Source: Phanerodontia chrysosporium
Taxonomy: Eukaryota > Basidiomycota > Agaricomycetes > Polyporales > Phanerochaetaceae
Direction: 5' to 3'
DNA: 64,000 nucleotides
Assembly (NCBI GenBank): GCA_001910725.1
Contig: MJGA01000001.1
Location: forward strand, 1,364,001-1,428,000
The translations under genes and the position numbers were made by a program. Position 1 is the stretch's first letter, and each line of letters opens with the position of its first letter. The notes below the pieces were generated by a model. That model was not told the DNA's origin. It made no database searches and saw only the letters and a program-made list of their open reading frames with translations. Shown here in pieces: positions 11,766-23,588 of this stretch.

Positions 11766-13734
11766 TCAATCCTTCTTCTCCCAGCCGCCGAGCTCAATAG
11801 CAAATGCGACAGCCAGCTTGGAGAACTCGAGCATGTGCTCGAAGCTGAACTCGGGGAAACATCAAGGCGACTATGAAAGATGATCAGTTCCGTACTTCCT
11901 AGGTTTTCTAGATAACTCACTCTTGCGTGGAGTGGATATTCTTGTTTGAGTTGCCGAACTGACTCTCTGATAGCAATGGATGGTGAGAATGATAGGGTAG
12001 CAAATAGCAGCGGCGACATACCAATAGTGAAGACACTTGGATATCCAGCCTTCCGCCAGGACGCGCTGGTCGGATGTTTCAGCTTGTATGAACAACGGAA
12101 GAAAGAGTACCCGTAACGCACTGATCACTGCAGGCGTAGCCGCACTTGGTTTCCACCCACGGGATGTCGAGATACTGATCGACCAGCTGCTTGTTGAATT
12201 CAGTCAAGCTAAAGCGTAGCACAGATTAGGCACATATGTGGTCAGCAGCACTGAAATCTAACCTCTCGTCCGTGTAGTCGGTAATGACTCCGACTTCTTC
12301 ACGAGTTCCGGCTTTAACCCATGCCGTCATGTCGTACTAACAGGTTGCGAGATCATTATAACGAGTGAGACTATACCAAATCGATGCACTGACCTGGCTC
12401 ATTGCATACACGTTTGCTGAACGAGACTCGTACGCTTGTGCAACCGCTTGAGATCCGAGAAGGCCGCCCTCCTAACGGGCCAAAGTCAGTATACCACGAG
12501 GCGCATTTCAATGAGCGTGAATACCTCTGCGGAGTACCAGTGAAACTCGACCGGACGAACGGGGCGGAAGTTGGACGCAATGAGCGCGCGGTAGCTCTCA
12601 AGAATGGTCACACTACCGCTGCCGTCATCGTCGGCCCCTAGGACTGCGCGTTAGATTCATGAGCTTACAGCAGCCACGGCACTTACCAGGTGCAGGCAAG
12701 AAGGGCCACATATTGGTGCTGTGCGGCAGTAAGCAATGCATCTGGAGGTTAATCAGGAAAGGACTGACCTATCCTGGTGAGCGGAAATAATGACAGTCCT
12801 ATCGTCAGTAGCCGAGGTACCATTGATACGCGTGATCTGCCTGTGTCAGAGACCATGGATCTAGTGTAGGCAGCGAAAGTGCGCGTACGATACTATTCTG
12901 ACCCCAGGAGTGAGGAAATTCCTGAATGGATATGTGCGCTTGGAGATCCTTCGGGGCGAACTCCTTGGTGATCTGAGGGAGAAACGTGGCGATGAGAATG
13001 CAGAAGATAAAGTTCGGGCGCGCATGCTCACTTCCGCAACCTTGCCCAGAAGCCATTTCTGACTCTCGCGGCCGGTCTATTACCAGATGTCAGTTAGTGC
13101 GAAGATTCCGGGAGAACCTGACGCACGTCACTGCGATAGTCTGATAGTATCGTCAGTTCAATATGCGGGTAATAGCTGCGGTGATACGCACAGCGGGTTC
13201 GGAAGCTTGTGAAGTGCTCGAGGTTCTCTTTCATCCCTTCCGTAGAGAGCTTCTCCAGGACCGGAAACACGAGCTCTGAAGCATTCGGCTTGTCGTACGA
13301 CGCTGCAACACAGTCAGGTACGGGACTCTTCACCTTGAAATTGAACTCACGCTTAACCAGGGTTCTCAGGTGAGCGGTAGCACCGAGGTTCTGCGTCTCT
13401 GTGCTGCAGCAGCAGTCAGTGGAACGGTCGTGCAGGCGTGTGGTTGACAAGACCCTACATGTCGAAGAAGTTGACACCCTGAGCCTTCATGTTGATCTGC
13501 ATAGCGCGTTAGCGAGAGGTCCACGCTCCTGGTAGGGTGGCTTGCCTTCTCGAGCTCGGAAACCCATGTTGGCTCCTGGCCCTCGATCTGCACGAGACGC
13601 AGCTCGGCAAGGTCGAGGCTGTAGCCGGGATACTCGGCCTGCACCTTGGTCAAAGGCGACTGGGAGTCGACGAGCAGCGCCGGCGACGCGACGACGAGGC
13701 TTGCGAGGGCGAGGAGGACGGCGAAGGACTTCAT
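11766..13734 (-). CDS. secreted leucine aminopeptidase, peptidase family M28; one apparent frameshift
   Basis: About 409 residues from 15 exons: 13734-13546, 13496-13459, 13403-13192, 13140-13127, 13076-13032, 12972-12889, 12836-12769, 12718-12687, 12637-12525, 12471-12394, 12336-12263, 12208-12122, 12065-12022, 11966-11921, 11870-11766. M28 enzymes are co-catalytic di-zinc exopeptidases releasing N-terminal residues. Visible: signal peptide [17 protein letters not shown], propeptide, then the metal-site motifs [24 protein letters not shown] and CGYACSDH. The first intron starts GC rather than GT, and one exon is only 14 bases. In the last exon the frame slips by one base at 11853-11856 (GGGG on +): one more base gives [17 protein letters not shown], the expected family ending. 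I therefore treat it as a functional gene with a likely sequence error, not a pseudogene. Confidence 0.88.
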
Positions 13735-13927
13735 GGTTGCGGACGAGGCGGGCACTGGCAGTGGGAGGCCGCGTCTTCACGGATGCGGTCGACCCCGCAT
13801 TGAGTCGCGTGGGCGCCACGTGCGCGAGGCTGCTGTGAGAATTCGCGCGAGTCGGTTCTTGTTCTGGGATCACCACCGCTCCTGCCGCTGTGCCCTCAGG
13901 CTCGTCACTTTTACGAGGAGGGTTGCC
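13735..13927. promoter_or_regulatory. divergent promoter, aminopeptidase / uL11m
   Basis: Only 193 bases separate the ATG of the secreted peptidase (-) from that of the mitochondrial ribosomal protein (+). Both core promoters must lie here. No TATA box is seen. Confidence 0.45.
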
Positions 13928-14442
13928 ATGTCGAAGGCCGCCAAGGGTGCCGCTGCGTCGCTTGTCGTGCGTTTCTTGTATTTTGCTCGCGGATTTCGCT
14001 TTCGGGCTCACTCTCGACGCTGCCGTCTTCGCAGCGCATCCTCATCCCCGCTGGAAAAGCATCTCCATCGCCCCCGATTGGTCCCGCCCTCGGTGCGCGT
14101 GGTGTCAAGTCAATGGACTTCTGCAAAGAATTCAACGCACGCACTGCCCATGTTGAACCGGGCATTCCTACGCCGACGCTCATTTACGTGCAGCCCGACC
14201 GCTCGTTCACTTTCGTCACGAAGACGCCACCGACCACGTACTTCCTCAAGAAGGCTGCTGGCATTGAAAAAGGGACAGGCAAGCCGGGTCACGAGGTCGT
14301 CGGCACTGTCAGCCTCAAGCACATCTACGAAATTGCACGCATCAAGCATACGGACGACCACCTGAAGCACCTCCGCCTGGAAGCAATCGCAAGCACGGTC
14401 GTCGCTACTGCAAAAACTCTGGGGCTGCAGGTGGTCCCGTAA
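13928..14442 (+). CDS. mitochondrial large-subunit ribosomal protein uL11m
   Basis: Predicted 148 residues from exons 13928-13966 and 14035-14442 (stop TAA). The sequence is a full-length L11: a short N-terminus leading to IPAGKASPSPPIGPALGARG (rRNA-binding N-terminal domain with the Pro-rich hinge), then MDFCKEFNART, and the C-terminal domain with PPTTYFLKKAAGI, GTVSLKHIYEIARIK and a final helix. uL11 sits at the GTPase-associated centre of the ribosome. Assignment to mitochondria rests on bacterial-type length and residues; cytosolic eL12/uL11 differs clearly. The first exon encodes only 13 residues, rich in Ala and Lys, without a long classic presequence, as in other mitochondrial L11 proteins. 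Confidence 0.93.
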
Positions 14443-15717
14443 TCGGCCCGTGCCTGGATAATTAAATCCGTGCGTCTTGCCTGCTGCCTCCATGTAAACG
14501 GCGCGTTTCAATTGATTATCGTCGGGCTAGCATCTCGGATGGGTGCCGAGTGTGGTCTGCCATCACGAGTGGTACGACTGTGCCTGATAATCTGCCATGT
14601 ATCTGTAAACCCATGACACGGCAAGTGTCAGTAATCGAAGAGGGGCGTAGGTTTGCCGACAACCGCTGGGCTTGAGTCGAGGCATACTCGTGCTGATCTG
14701 GAGGCCTTGCTCCGCGCGATGCGCCTACTTGAGCGCTGGAAGCGCCAAGGCGGGCTGGCGACGTGCAAGGTTCTGGGGTGGAGATTAGGTTGGAAAATGC
14801 GTAAGCAGCTGGGGAGGGCCGTCTATGGCAGATGTTGTGCGAGAGAGGCAGAATCCGCACTTTGTGCGCCGTCGTTACCTGTTTCACTGCTTAGCCAATA
14901 CTGCACTTTCCACTGTAGAGAGCCCGAGTTGCCACATCCGCGAACAACCTCGCCCGTCGGAATTGTCACTTCGGTGCCCTAGCAATGCACAGAGACATCA
15001 CGTCCGAGATGGGAGAACCTACCTTATCTTACAACCCCTTTGTCCTGCGTTAGGCAGGTTCGACACGCCGCCTCCACGCATTCTGCAGCTGGAACCATCG
15101 CCCGGGATGAATTCGAGAGACGGTCCAGCGGCTTGCCCCGCAGCTGCCAAATCAAGATGCAGGCCTCCTCCTCGTGCCAGTGAAGTGAGCGTATTACACC
15201 CCATCCTTTTTCTTGTATCGCATGAGAATTCTGTTGCTAATAAGCAGTCTTGCGAGCTGCATTGCACAGCAAGGTCAAGCAATTCCTTTGTCTTGCGGCG
15301 AGGCCACATCTCGTAGTCTTGTGCGTCGTAAGCGACGCTGCAACGACCCCCATCGTTCTCGCCCACCGAGATCTCCACCAGGCCTGAAGCGGCGCTTGCT
15401 GCTCCTCGTGTTGTTCCTCGATCTCGCTCGCCTCAGCCAAATGGGCGATTCGGACCTGTGGCCTACTCAACAAGGCTGCAGTCGACATCATGAACGCAGC
15501 TCTTCTGCCGTCTACACGTTGAATTCCTTGTATTCATCTTTATCGGTCACCAGCACACGTTCCCGATCGAATAATCCACCATCATCCGACAGACGAGATT
15601 TTATCCTGGCAGTGTGATATAAAGTCTCTCGCGTCGTGCCCTAGCCACGGCAGCTTCACCACACCGACCCGGTTCGCTCTCTTAAATCCGCCAACTGCCA
15701 ACCTCGCCTCAAGCAAC
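14443..15717. other. gene-free interval
   Basis: About 1.3 kb without a gene I can support. Several ORFs of 60-163 codons occur on both strands (for example 15019-15378 and 15213-15617) but show neither splice-consistent extension nor known motifs. It includes the DUF6593 promoter at the right end. Confidence 0.4.
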
Positions 15718-16538
15718 ATGTCCGCCCCGAACGAAGTGCTCTCTTGGACCTCCCAGGACCCGCGCAACAGCACGCTGTTCAGCAGCTACGGTGTCCTGTA
15801 CCGCTTTTCGGTGCGCCATCCGAATGTGGCGGCACATGTTCTGTCACTCAGTAAAATTTTGATGGCGTGCAGACGGAAGTGAACGCTCATGGTGTCAATG
15901 TCACGACGCTTTGGAAGGCGATTCGCACCAACAAGGAGGACCGGGTAGCGAAGCTCGAGTGGGCCCCCAATGGTGGCCTCGGTCGCGCGGTGATTGGCAA
16001 GGTAAATTTCTCACCCGACTAGATCCAGGAAGATTTAGTAACAGGCGTCACAGAGCACGTTCCCCATGGCGGACCTCGTCCGCAAGGACCCTCGTGTCCC
16101 CGTAAGTATGATCAGCCTTCTATCGACGTCGCATTTGTAAATCCTTGCCTCCGCAGGAAACCCGAATATTCAACGGCCCGGATGGTTACCTCTACGCCTG
16201 GAAGCCCAGCAACAACGCCACAAACGACATCTGTGTAAGTGCGTGTCGCGTGAGTCGGCCGCGCGACGCTCACGGACGTCTTCCTCTAGCTTCAGGACCA
16301 GAACGGCAATGTGATTGCGTTTTACCGGCCAATTAGGCCGGTTCGCTACAACATTGGCGACGTGTACGGCGAGCTGCACTTTTGCCGGAATGCAGGCGCA
16401 GGCGTGGTGGTAAGCTCCTCCCGCCCGCTCGCAGCTAGGATACGACCTCACGCGCGGACATAGATGCACCCACCCCTCATGGACACCGTCACCGTGACGG
16501 CGATGCTCTATCGCTTCGTGATCACGTTCGGGCTATGA
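15718..16538 (+). CDS. DUF6593-domain protein
   Basis: Predicted 180 residues from six exons: 15718-15810, 15873-16001, 16054-16101, 16157-16234, 16290-16409, 16464-16538, every intron in phase 0. The features fit DUF6593, a family common in Agaricomycetes and of unknown function: an opening WTSQDPRNSTLFSSYGVLYRF, a beta-rich core with the AKLEW strand, FNGPDGYLYAWK, VIAFYRP, and a final segment MHPPLMDTVTVTAMLYRF. There is no signal peptide, so it is probably intracellular. A second, more divergent member lies at 27263-28039 on the other strand. Confidence 0.82.
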
Positions 16539-16816
16539 AATAGACCCTTCGCGGCACACGGCAATCTCTTGACTTAAAATGTAACCTATCGCTCTGTCTG
16601 TCTCTGCACCTGCTCTCCCGCGTCCTGTGTACAGTAGCTCTGAAGTCGACGTTGCATATCTATTCGTAATCCCTGTTCTCCGCCGACTACACCGATGGAA
16701 ACGCCCGACGACAATGGAACGCGAAGGAACTAGCCGGCCGCAAGGCAGCCGGTGGGTATGACCATATAGATACGTCCGAACGCAGTATGCGAGCGCAGGC
16801 AACGTGTACGCGGCGA

Positions 16817-17939
16817 CTAGAGCCTCGCCGCCGGCTTCTCGCTCTGCTCCGGCTTGACGACGTCGAGGATGGCGTCCGTCGTGCGGAGGACCCACTCGGT
16901 ACCCTCATCAGTGGCAAGCCAGTAGTCCTCCTCGCTGAGTCCCTCGACGTCGCGCGCCTTGAGAAGGCCAAAGACGTGGCTGATCAGCTGCGGGCCAACG
17001 TGCTCCTCTGCGCGCAGGCATGCCGTGCCGACGACCGAGCCCAGCGCGCGGCTCAGGTTCCCCTGTTCGGCGGGACCACCGGGGAGAGGCGCGAGGACCG
17101 AACCATACGCCGTGATGATGAACTCTGTATCAAGGGACAGTCAGAAATGAGACATGCGGTGGCAATAGCATGTAATAGTGAGGTAAGGAGGACAAGGGAG
17201 CGGAGGGCGTGGGACGCACCAATGAAGTCGGGGTGGTACGAGCCTAGCTTGTTGTAAAGCTTCACGTCATGGGGTGTGTAGATAGACTGCCATAGAGCCC
17301 TGCCTCTAGCCGTGATCTCGTCAATGTTCTGAGGCGTAGGGATCCTACAGGGGTGGCGAATGGTCAGCAAGTTTATGTGAGTACCTATCAAGGCAGAGGA
17401 GTCGCGTGCCTTTTAGACTCCGTCCTGAGTTGCGCCTTTACATCGTCCTCCATTGCTTCTTGCAGGCCCGCAAGAGAGAGAATTGTCTAGGGAACGACGC
17501 CATGAGCCGGGACGTGGTAACGGGTCAAGAGCTCGTACCCGAGGGACGCCGACGAAGATGCAACTCTTGAGCGCGGACTCGCGCATAAGAGCAGCCTTGT
17601 TCACCGCCTCGGAGAGACTGCGACGCGATGCGGCCTCATCTGGGTCGGTCCTCGTGGCGAATTTATACAGGTACCCGACACTGGATGGGACGTTGGCGGT
17701 GAGCAGCGCGCACGTCTACATAAAGGAAATGATCCCGAGATCAGCGAGTTGCATCAAGTTTGTGCCAGTGTGTCTACCGATAGCGTTAGCCATCCCGTCT
17801 CCGCCCTCTTGGTCTTAGCATCGTCGTACGTCGATCGCAGAACAGCGTTGAGTTTAGAGACCGGAGGAGCAGCAGGGAGGCCTGGGTTCCTCAGTGAGAC
17901 GAGATGCTTGACTGAGGGAGGCAAGTGCTTGACAACCAT
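16817..17939 (-). CDS. AhpD-like-fold protein (carboxymuconolactone decarboxylase superfamily)
   Basis: Predicted 282 residues from exons 17939-17778, 17715-17539, 17486-17410, 17344-17220 and 17124-16817; all phases close. Helical throughout. KSCIFVGVPRTILSLAGL and the later GTACLRAEEHVGPQL followed by HVFGLLKARDVEG resemble the AhpD-like fold of carboxymuconolactone decarboxylases, seen in many fungal proteins of unknown role. No redox CxxC pair is visible, so peroxidase activity is unlikely. The intron at 17345-17409 begins GC (AG|GC), a rare but real donor; the GT alternative would run into a stop. Substrate and pathway unknown; superfamily call from remembered motif resemblance. Confidence 0.68.
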
Positions 17940-18431
17940 GGCTACTGAGTAGTCTTTGTGCGCCGCAGGGGGACGACAAGTCGTATGTTCGAGGACAAGT
18001 CACCGTGTGTGAACACGAGATGTGGCGGAATCGTGCAGGAATCGGGATCTGTCGAGATGCACGGGAGTGATGACCTCAGACCCGGTCAGCTGGAAGACTA
18101 ACCGGTTTTGCACGCGGCTCACACTGTTGTACACAACGACCGACAGGAAAACAAGCGAGATACGCAAAAAAATCAATTAGAAGTCGTACAGCATCGAGCC
18201 GGGACCCTACGAAATACATTCAGTCGCTATAATCGATCCTCGCTGAGTAGCGTCGTATCTACTACACTCGCTGCCATCAGCTAGTGCACAAAGTATGAGC
18301 TAGCAATGCATAATCTTCTGAACCAGCCGATCCACGGACTTGCAGAAGGTCAAATGAAAGGGCAGAACAGAACAAGGTATACAGAAGCGCATGACGGACG
18401 CGCTTCAGATGGGAGATGCTTCACGAGCTGC
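17940..18431. other. intergenic region
   Basis: Upstream region of the AhpD-like gene and 3' flank of the first GH128 gene. No gene or named element is seen. Confidence 0.4.
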
Positions 18432-19803
18432 CTAGTAGTTGCCACTGAGGAGGTAGTAGCCGAGGTCCGTGGGCTTGCCGTTCGAAGCCATGAGCTGGTC
18501 AGCGATGATGACGTTGGTCATGTCATGCATGAAACCTAAGATATAACGTTGGTCAATGACTCGACTTCCTCTAACACGTACGCTACTCACCGAAGGGCAT
18601 GGCAGCCTTGATCCAGGGTGTCTCCATGATCCACGGCATGACCTCCTTGTAGAAAGCCCAGACATCATCCGTAGTGGGTTGGGCACCACCGTTGAAGTTC
18701 TGCGAGAGCCATTAACGAAAGGTGTTATTTGTAATTTCACGTCGGCATACCTGAGGAGCGAACTCGGTGATGAAGATGTCCAGGTTGTAGATATCGTGCC
18801 ACTTCGTAACGTAGGCCTTGAAGTCCTCTGCCTTGACATCGTACCAGTGAACAGCAATGCAGTCGAACTGCGAAGAGTCAAGAAGAAGCCTATTCGCGAT
18901 ACACTGAGCGACATACCGTGCAACCGCCCTGGCAAGCATCAAGCATGTTAGAGATCCAGGTGAAGCCGTTGGGGTTGGAGCTCGTGGCGGGGGAGCAAGT
19001 CTTGTAACCAAGCGCACGCTTTGGCTCAATGTGCTGCTTCCAGAGATCCGCACCATGCTGAGGGCTCATGTTGGATTGGCCACCCTCGTTAGGCCTGTCA
19101 AGTGATATGAGCAAGCGACATTATAAGAGCTAAACATCTACGCACTCGTTCATGCCCAAGATCCAGTTGGCGTATCCGGCCTTGACGACAGACTCAAAGT
19201 CAGCAACCTGGTTGTCACCCCAGAGCTGAGCCATGAACTGGATGTTCGGGTACTTGTGGTTGGGGTCCGGAGTGTAAGGACTCCAAGAGTATGACCTGCA
19301 AAGCATATGGTCAGGACGCGTCTGAAGCGCGTCAGACTGCATGACTCACCAGCCAACGGCATCAGTAGCATAGAACTGGAGGTCATCAATGGGACCATTC
19401 GGCCAAGCGAGGCCAAGCTTCCTGGAACCGTCGGAGGGGGCCGAAGGGGGAGTCGATACCGGGGCCGACGAGGAGGTCGAAGAAGCGGCAGGAGCGGAAG
19501 ACGACTGCGCGTCGGTGGTCGGCGCAGGGCTGGGAGCAGCAGAGGTGGTAGGAGCCGCAGGGGAAGTCGCGACCACGGAGCTACTCAAGCTGGTCGTTGG
19601 GCGGGCTTGCAGCGCTTAGTAGAGTTACCCTGGCGCTTCTTGTTGTTGAAGCGCGAACGGCGGGCAATCACATCATGATTAACCTGGCGGTTCAAGTTGT
19701 GGTGCGTGCCAGTCGCGAGAGCAGTGGCGGGAGTAGCAGTGAAGGTGGTGGCAAGCACGGCGAGAGAAGTCAGGGCAAGAAGATTGATAAGCTTCGAGGC
19801 CAT
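18432..19803 (-). CDS. secreted GH128-type beta-1,3-glucanase (Asl1-like), copy A; one apparent frameshift
   Basis: About 370 residues from exons 19803-19350, 19295-19146, 19094-18917, 18867-18751, 18699-18591 and 18535-18432. Starts MASKLINLLALTSLAVLAT, a signal peptide; then a basic stretch, a Ser/Ala/Pro-rich linker and the glycosyl-hydrolase catalytic core. Core motifs: GLAWPNG, YSWSP, FMAQLWGD, WILGMNEPNEGGQSNMSP (likely acid/base Glu in NEP), HWYDVKAEDFKAYV and FITEFAPQ (likely nucleophile Glu). GH128 members are endo-beta-1,3-glucanases of the fungal wall; S. pombe Asl1 is a member. The frame slips by one base in the linker start near 19603-19605 (GGG on +); one more base gives RCKPRPTTS, matching RCKPRSSSS in the neighbouring copy. 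Probably a sequence error. Confidence 0.85.
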
Positions 19804-20258
19804 GGCTGGATAGATATTCCTGGTCTAGGCGATCGCGGGTGGTTTCGTGGGTGTTTCACAAGGAGCGGGTGGGGAAAATGAGTGTGTGCCCGAGGGCGGA
19901 GGACCGAGCGACGAGCGTCGGGAGAGAGAGGGACGGGTCGAGAGAAGGAGTCGTGGGCTCCCATTTTTTGAACGTTTTCCTCTTTAATCGTGCCTGCCCT
20001 GGAAACCATTCGCACGATCACGTGTGCGTTTTCAGGGCAGAGCATATGCCAAGCCCGGCCACTTGGAAGCTGCCCTGAAGCCTCGGTCACATCTTTCACA
20101 CAGGCCGTAACGCTGGTGCCATCTCGAACAGAATCCTCCAAACAATAGCGCGGTGATAGATTGTGGGTATATACAACAATAGCACGATCCCCGACCGTAT
20201 TAAGCAAAAATGTAACGCAGCGCAGATATTAGCATGCTGCCGGTGTATAGTATGTCGT
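19804..20258. other. intergenic region between GH128 copies
   Basis: Promoter of copy A and 3' flank of copy B. No gene is seen. Confidence 0.4.
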
Positions 20259-21641
20259 CTAGTTGTACGGGCCGTACACCACGTACTTGCCCAGGTCAGT
20301 GAGCTGGCCACCCTTCATGAGCTGGTTGAGCGGGTTGACGTTGCCCATGTCCTCGAGGAAACCTAGATGGTGGCGTTAGATATTGGGCATCGCTAACAAT
20401 TACGGCACACTCACCGAAGGGGCAGAGGGCCGTGACGTAGTCCTGGGACATCATCCAGGGAATAACGGTCGTGTAGAACTTCCAAATCTGGTCCTGATCG
20501 CACTGAGCTCCGCCACCAAAGTTCTACGAGGGTAACTATATCAGAGACCACGCTTTGTCACCAACGCTGGTGGATGTACCTGGCAAGCAAACTCCGTAAT
20601 GACAATGGGCTTGCCGTACTTCTGGTACCAGTGCTCGATGTAGTTGATCATAGCCTGAGGGTCGGTGTCGTAGAAGTGCAGAGCGTTGTGGGTGAACTGA
20701 GGAAAGAGTGGTCAGCGCTGCAAGAGTGAGTAAACCATGATAAAGTGTACCTGGCAGTTGCCACCGCAAGCGGACAAGAAGTCGTCCATCCACTGCTCAC
20801 CACGAGCTGAGGACGTGACAGCAGGGCCCCAGATGTCATAGCCCATCTGGGCACGAGGGTTGACCTGCTGCTGCCAGAACGCCGCAGCGTCGCCGGGGGC
20901 CATGTTGAGCTGACTCGGCTCGTCCGGCCTGTTTTCTGAAGTCAAAATCTATCAGTGGCAAAGCTAGCAACGACTCACTCGTTCAAAGCGAGCGCGATAT
21001 TGGCGTAGCCCGGAACGACGAGCTGGTCCCAAGGCGATGTCTGAGATGGACCCCAGAGCATGGCAGCGAAGTTGAGGCCAAGGATGTTATCCGTCGGCTT
21101 CCATGGAGACCAGGTGTACAGGCTTGATCCGACGTTCAGAACAACACCTCGAGAAAGATGACACTATAACGTACTATCCAGTGTTCTCGCTGACTACGTT
21201 GGCAAGAGAAGATGGGTCATTCTCACTGTTCCACGAGATGCAGACCTTGCCCTTCCCAGCTGAATTGACGGGAGCCGGAGCCGGAGCAGGGGCAGGAGTC
21301 GAAGAGGGAGCCGGAGCGGCAGAGGTCGTAGGAGCCGGAGGAGGTGCGACAGACGATGTGGCGGGGGCGGAGATGCCGGCAGAAATACCAACGGAGACGG
21401 CGATTGCAGCAGCTGGAGTCTGAGCAGCTGCCGCAATCGAGCTGGAAGACCTGGGCTTACAGCGTCCGTTGATTCCACGTTTCTTCTTGGCGATGGCCTC
21501 GTGTCCACCAGGAACGATGCGGTTGAGGTGAGGCTTGCCACCGGCATGGGAGAGTGCGGCAACAGGCTGAGCGTTGAAGGTCGTCGCTAGGACGGCAAGG
21601 GAAGTAAGGGCAAGCAAGTTAAGCAACTTAGAAGCGGCCAT
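20259..21641 (-). CDS. secreted GH128-type beta-1,3-glucanase (Asl1-like), copy B
   Basis: Predicted 372 residues from exons 21641-21175, 21122-20979, 20928-20751, 20696-20580, 20523-20415 and 20362-20259; all phases close. Signal peptide MAASKLLNLLALTSLAVLAT nearly matches copy A. A Pro/Ala-rich linker precedes the core: VCISWNSEN, LYTWSPWKP, FAAMLWGP, ALALNEPDEPSQLNMAP (NEP acid/base), HFYDTDPQAMINYI, VITEFACQ. The last four exons have exactly the lengths of copy A (178, 117, 109, 104 bases), proving common origin. The aromatic and loop residues around the active site differ between copies, so substrate preference may have split. Expected location: secreted or wall-bound. Confidence 0.9.
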
Positions 21642-22409
21642 TGTGGCAAAGGAGCAGTCCAACGAGCAACAAAGGAGTGTGCTACGAACAAAAGAGTGTG
21701 GCGAAGCCCTGAGGGAGTGAACTCGAGTGCGAGGATGGGGGCAGGAGACAAGAAGCGTTGGCAGCTAAAGTAGGGATTGGGTCTCGACAACGCTAGGCGA
21801 GAGGGTATACATATATCACTGAGATGATTGCCAAGACCCCGGAGGACGATTGGTTCCGCGTGCGAAATCATCCGCGATTGGTGGCATGCCGAGTGGGCTA
21901 TTTTTCATTGCCAACGAAGGGCGCAGAGGTCGTGCAGGACGACGACGGCGGACTTCGCGACGGGCGAGAGCAGGTCGCCGCTTGTGTCTCTCTCGTCAGC
22001 GACGCGACGCGACCCAAGTCGCGACCCAGGGTCGACCGGCAAGCGCGCGTCTAAGGCGTGATAAGGGACTTATCCTCCAGGCGCCAAATAATTCCCGCCC
22101 TCCCCCTGGCCGGTCTGTGTTCATCCTCCCCTCTCGCGCGAGGCAATGTTCACCGCCTGTGTTCTGCCGTGAGACAGGTTTATGTACTAGAACATGTGCC
22201 AGAGCAATCATAACACCGCTGATTGTTGGACGATTGTTTTGAAACCGCGCGAGGCAGTCATGGCGACGTAATAGAGCGGAGTTTTCCAGCTATCAAAATT
22301 CAAGTCCTGCTGGCAGCCGTCCTCTTTTTCCTCAACCCCCAAGTTTGCCACGAAGAAACCGGTTCATCGAGTTCATCCACCAAAACCCACCACCAGTTCG
22401 TTCCCCCCA
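21642..22409. other. divergent upstream region, GH128 copy B / RRM gene
   Basis: Holds both promoters. A TATA-like tract (tacatata) occurs near 21809-21816 on the GH128 side and a pyrimidine-rich leader near 22320-22345 on the RRM side. The ORFs at 21824-22242 are in a GC-rich patch and show no homology. Confidence 0.4.
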
Positions 22410-23588
22410 ATGTCTGACGCCCCCGCCGCCCCTGTCACTGAAAACGGCGTGCCTCCGGTTGCGCAGGAGAAGGTCGAAGAGACCCCCGGCTTCAAGGTGC
22501 GCGCGTCGACTCTTTCCTGACGTGGCACGAGACAGCTCATACAGCCTCCTCTTGTCTACCAGGTTTTTGCCGGCAATCTTGCGTACTCCACCACGGATGA
22601 AGGGCTGAAGGCGTTCTTCGCGCCTGTTCAGGAGGACATGTACGTGACGTGGTTGACTCCAGACGACAATGACGCTCAACGCCTGCCTACAGCATCACTG
22701 CTCAAGTTATCCTGCGCGGCACCCGTTCCGCAGGCTATGGCTTCGTCTCCCTGAACACCGCAGAGGCCGCGCAGAAGGCTGTCGAGCTCCTGCACCAGAA
22801 GGAGCTTGACGGTCGCACCGTGATCGTCGAGATCGCGAAGCCGGCTGATCAGAAAGAGGCGAGGAAGGAGAGGAAGTTCAAGAGGAAGCCTGGCAGGCGC
22901 GGCTCCAAGGCAGTCCCCGGCGAACTCACCGATGCTGAGGCCAACGGCCAGGTGGTCAAGGCTGACGGTGCTGCTCCTGCCGCGTCCGAAGACGCGGCTA
23001 AGCCCAAGAAGAAGAAGAAGAACAACGTGAGTATTCAGACAACAAGTCATTACGCGAGATCTGACGCGCCTTTAGCGCAAGGCCAAGCAGCGCAAGGCCA
23101 TCCAGGGTAGTGACGCAGAGGGTGCTGCTGAAGGTACCGAGGGCGAAGGTGCCAACGGCGAGGCCAAGAAGCCCCGTCAGCGCAAGCCCCGCACCCCTCG
23201 TCCTCAGCGCGCTGCTGGTGAGGAGCCTGCTGGCGAGCCGTCCAAGACCATGCTCTTCGTTGCCAACCTTGGCTTCACCATCGGCGACGAGGAGCTCGCT
23301 GCCATCTTCACCGATGCGGGCATCCCCGTCAAGTCTGCTCGCATCGTTCGTCGTCGCTGGGGAAAGCCCCGCAAGAGCAAGGGCTACGGCTTCGTCGACG
23401 TCGGCGACGAGGCCAACCAGGCCAAGGCAATCGAACTTCTCCAGGGCAAGGAGGTTGGTGGACGACCAATTGCCGTCAAGGTTGCCGTGAACTCTCAACA
23501 ACAGGAGGCGGAGGAGTCGGAGGCTGACGCCGCTGGTGCCTCCGAGGCCAAGGCTGAAAGTCCCGAGACCACCGTCGTTGCATCCTAA
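22410..23588 (+). CDS. RNA-binding protein with two RRM domains
   Basis: Predicted 336 residues from exons 22410-22496, 22563-22639, 22693-23026 and 23076-23588; phases close. RRM1 (about residues 30-107) has RNP2 VFAGNL and RNP1 SAGYGFVSL. A Lys/Arg-rich linker (RKERKFKRKPGRRG, then KPKKKKKNN) leads to RRM2 (about 232-310) with RNP2 LFVANL and RNP1 KSKGYGFVDV; the C-terminus is acidic and Ala-rich. Clustered basic residues suggest nuclear or nucleolar location. The layout recalls S. pombe Rnp24-like proteins, but I cannot assign orthology. RNA target unknown. Confidence 0.88.

Noticed and set aside
13487..14365. ORFs of 174 and 239 codons overlapping the peptidase/uL11m start region
   Set aside because: Out-of-frame shadows of the two real genes and their promoter.
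15019..15617. ORFs of 84-134 codons between uL11m and the first DUF6593 gene
   Set aside because: Overlapping on both strands, no recognisable motif, no junctions leading to a longer frame.
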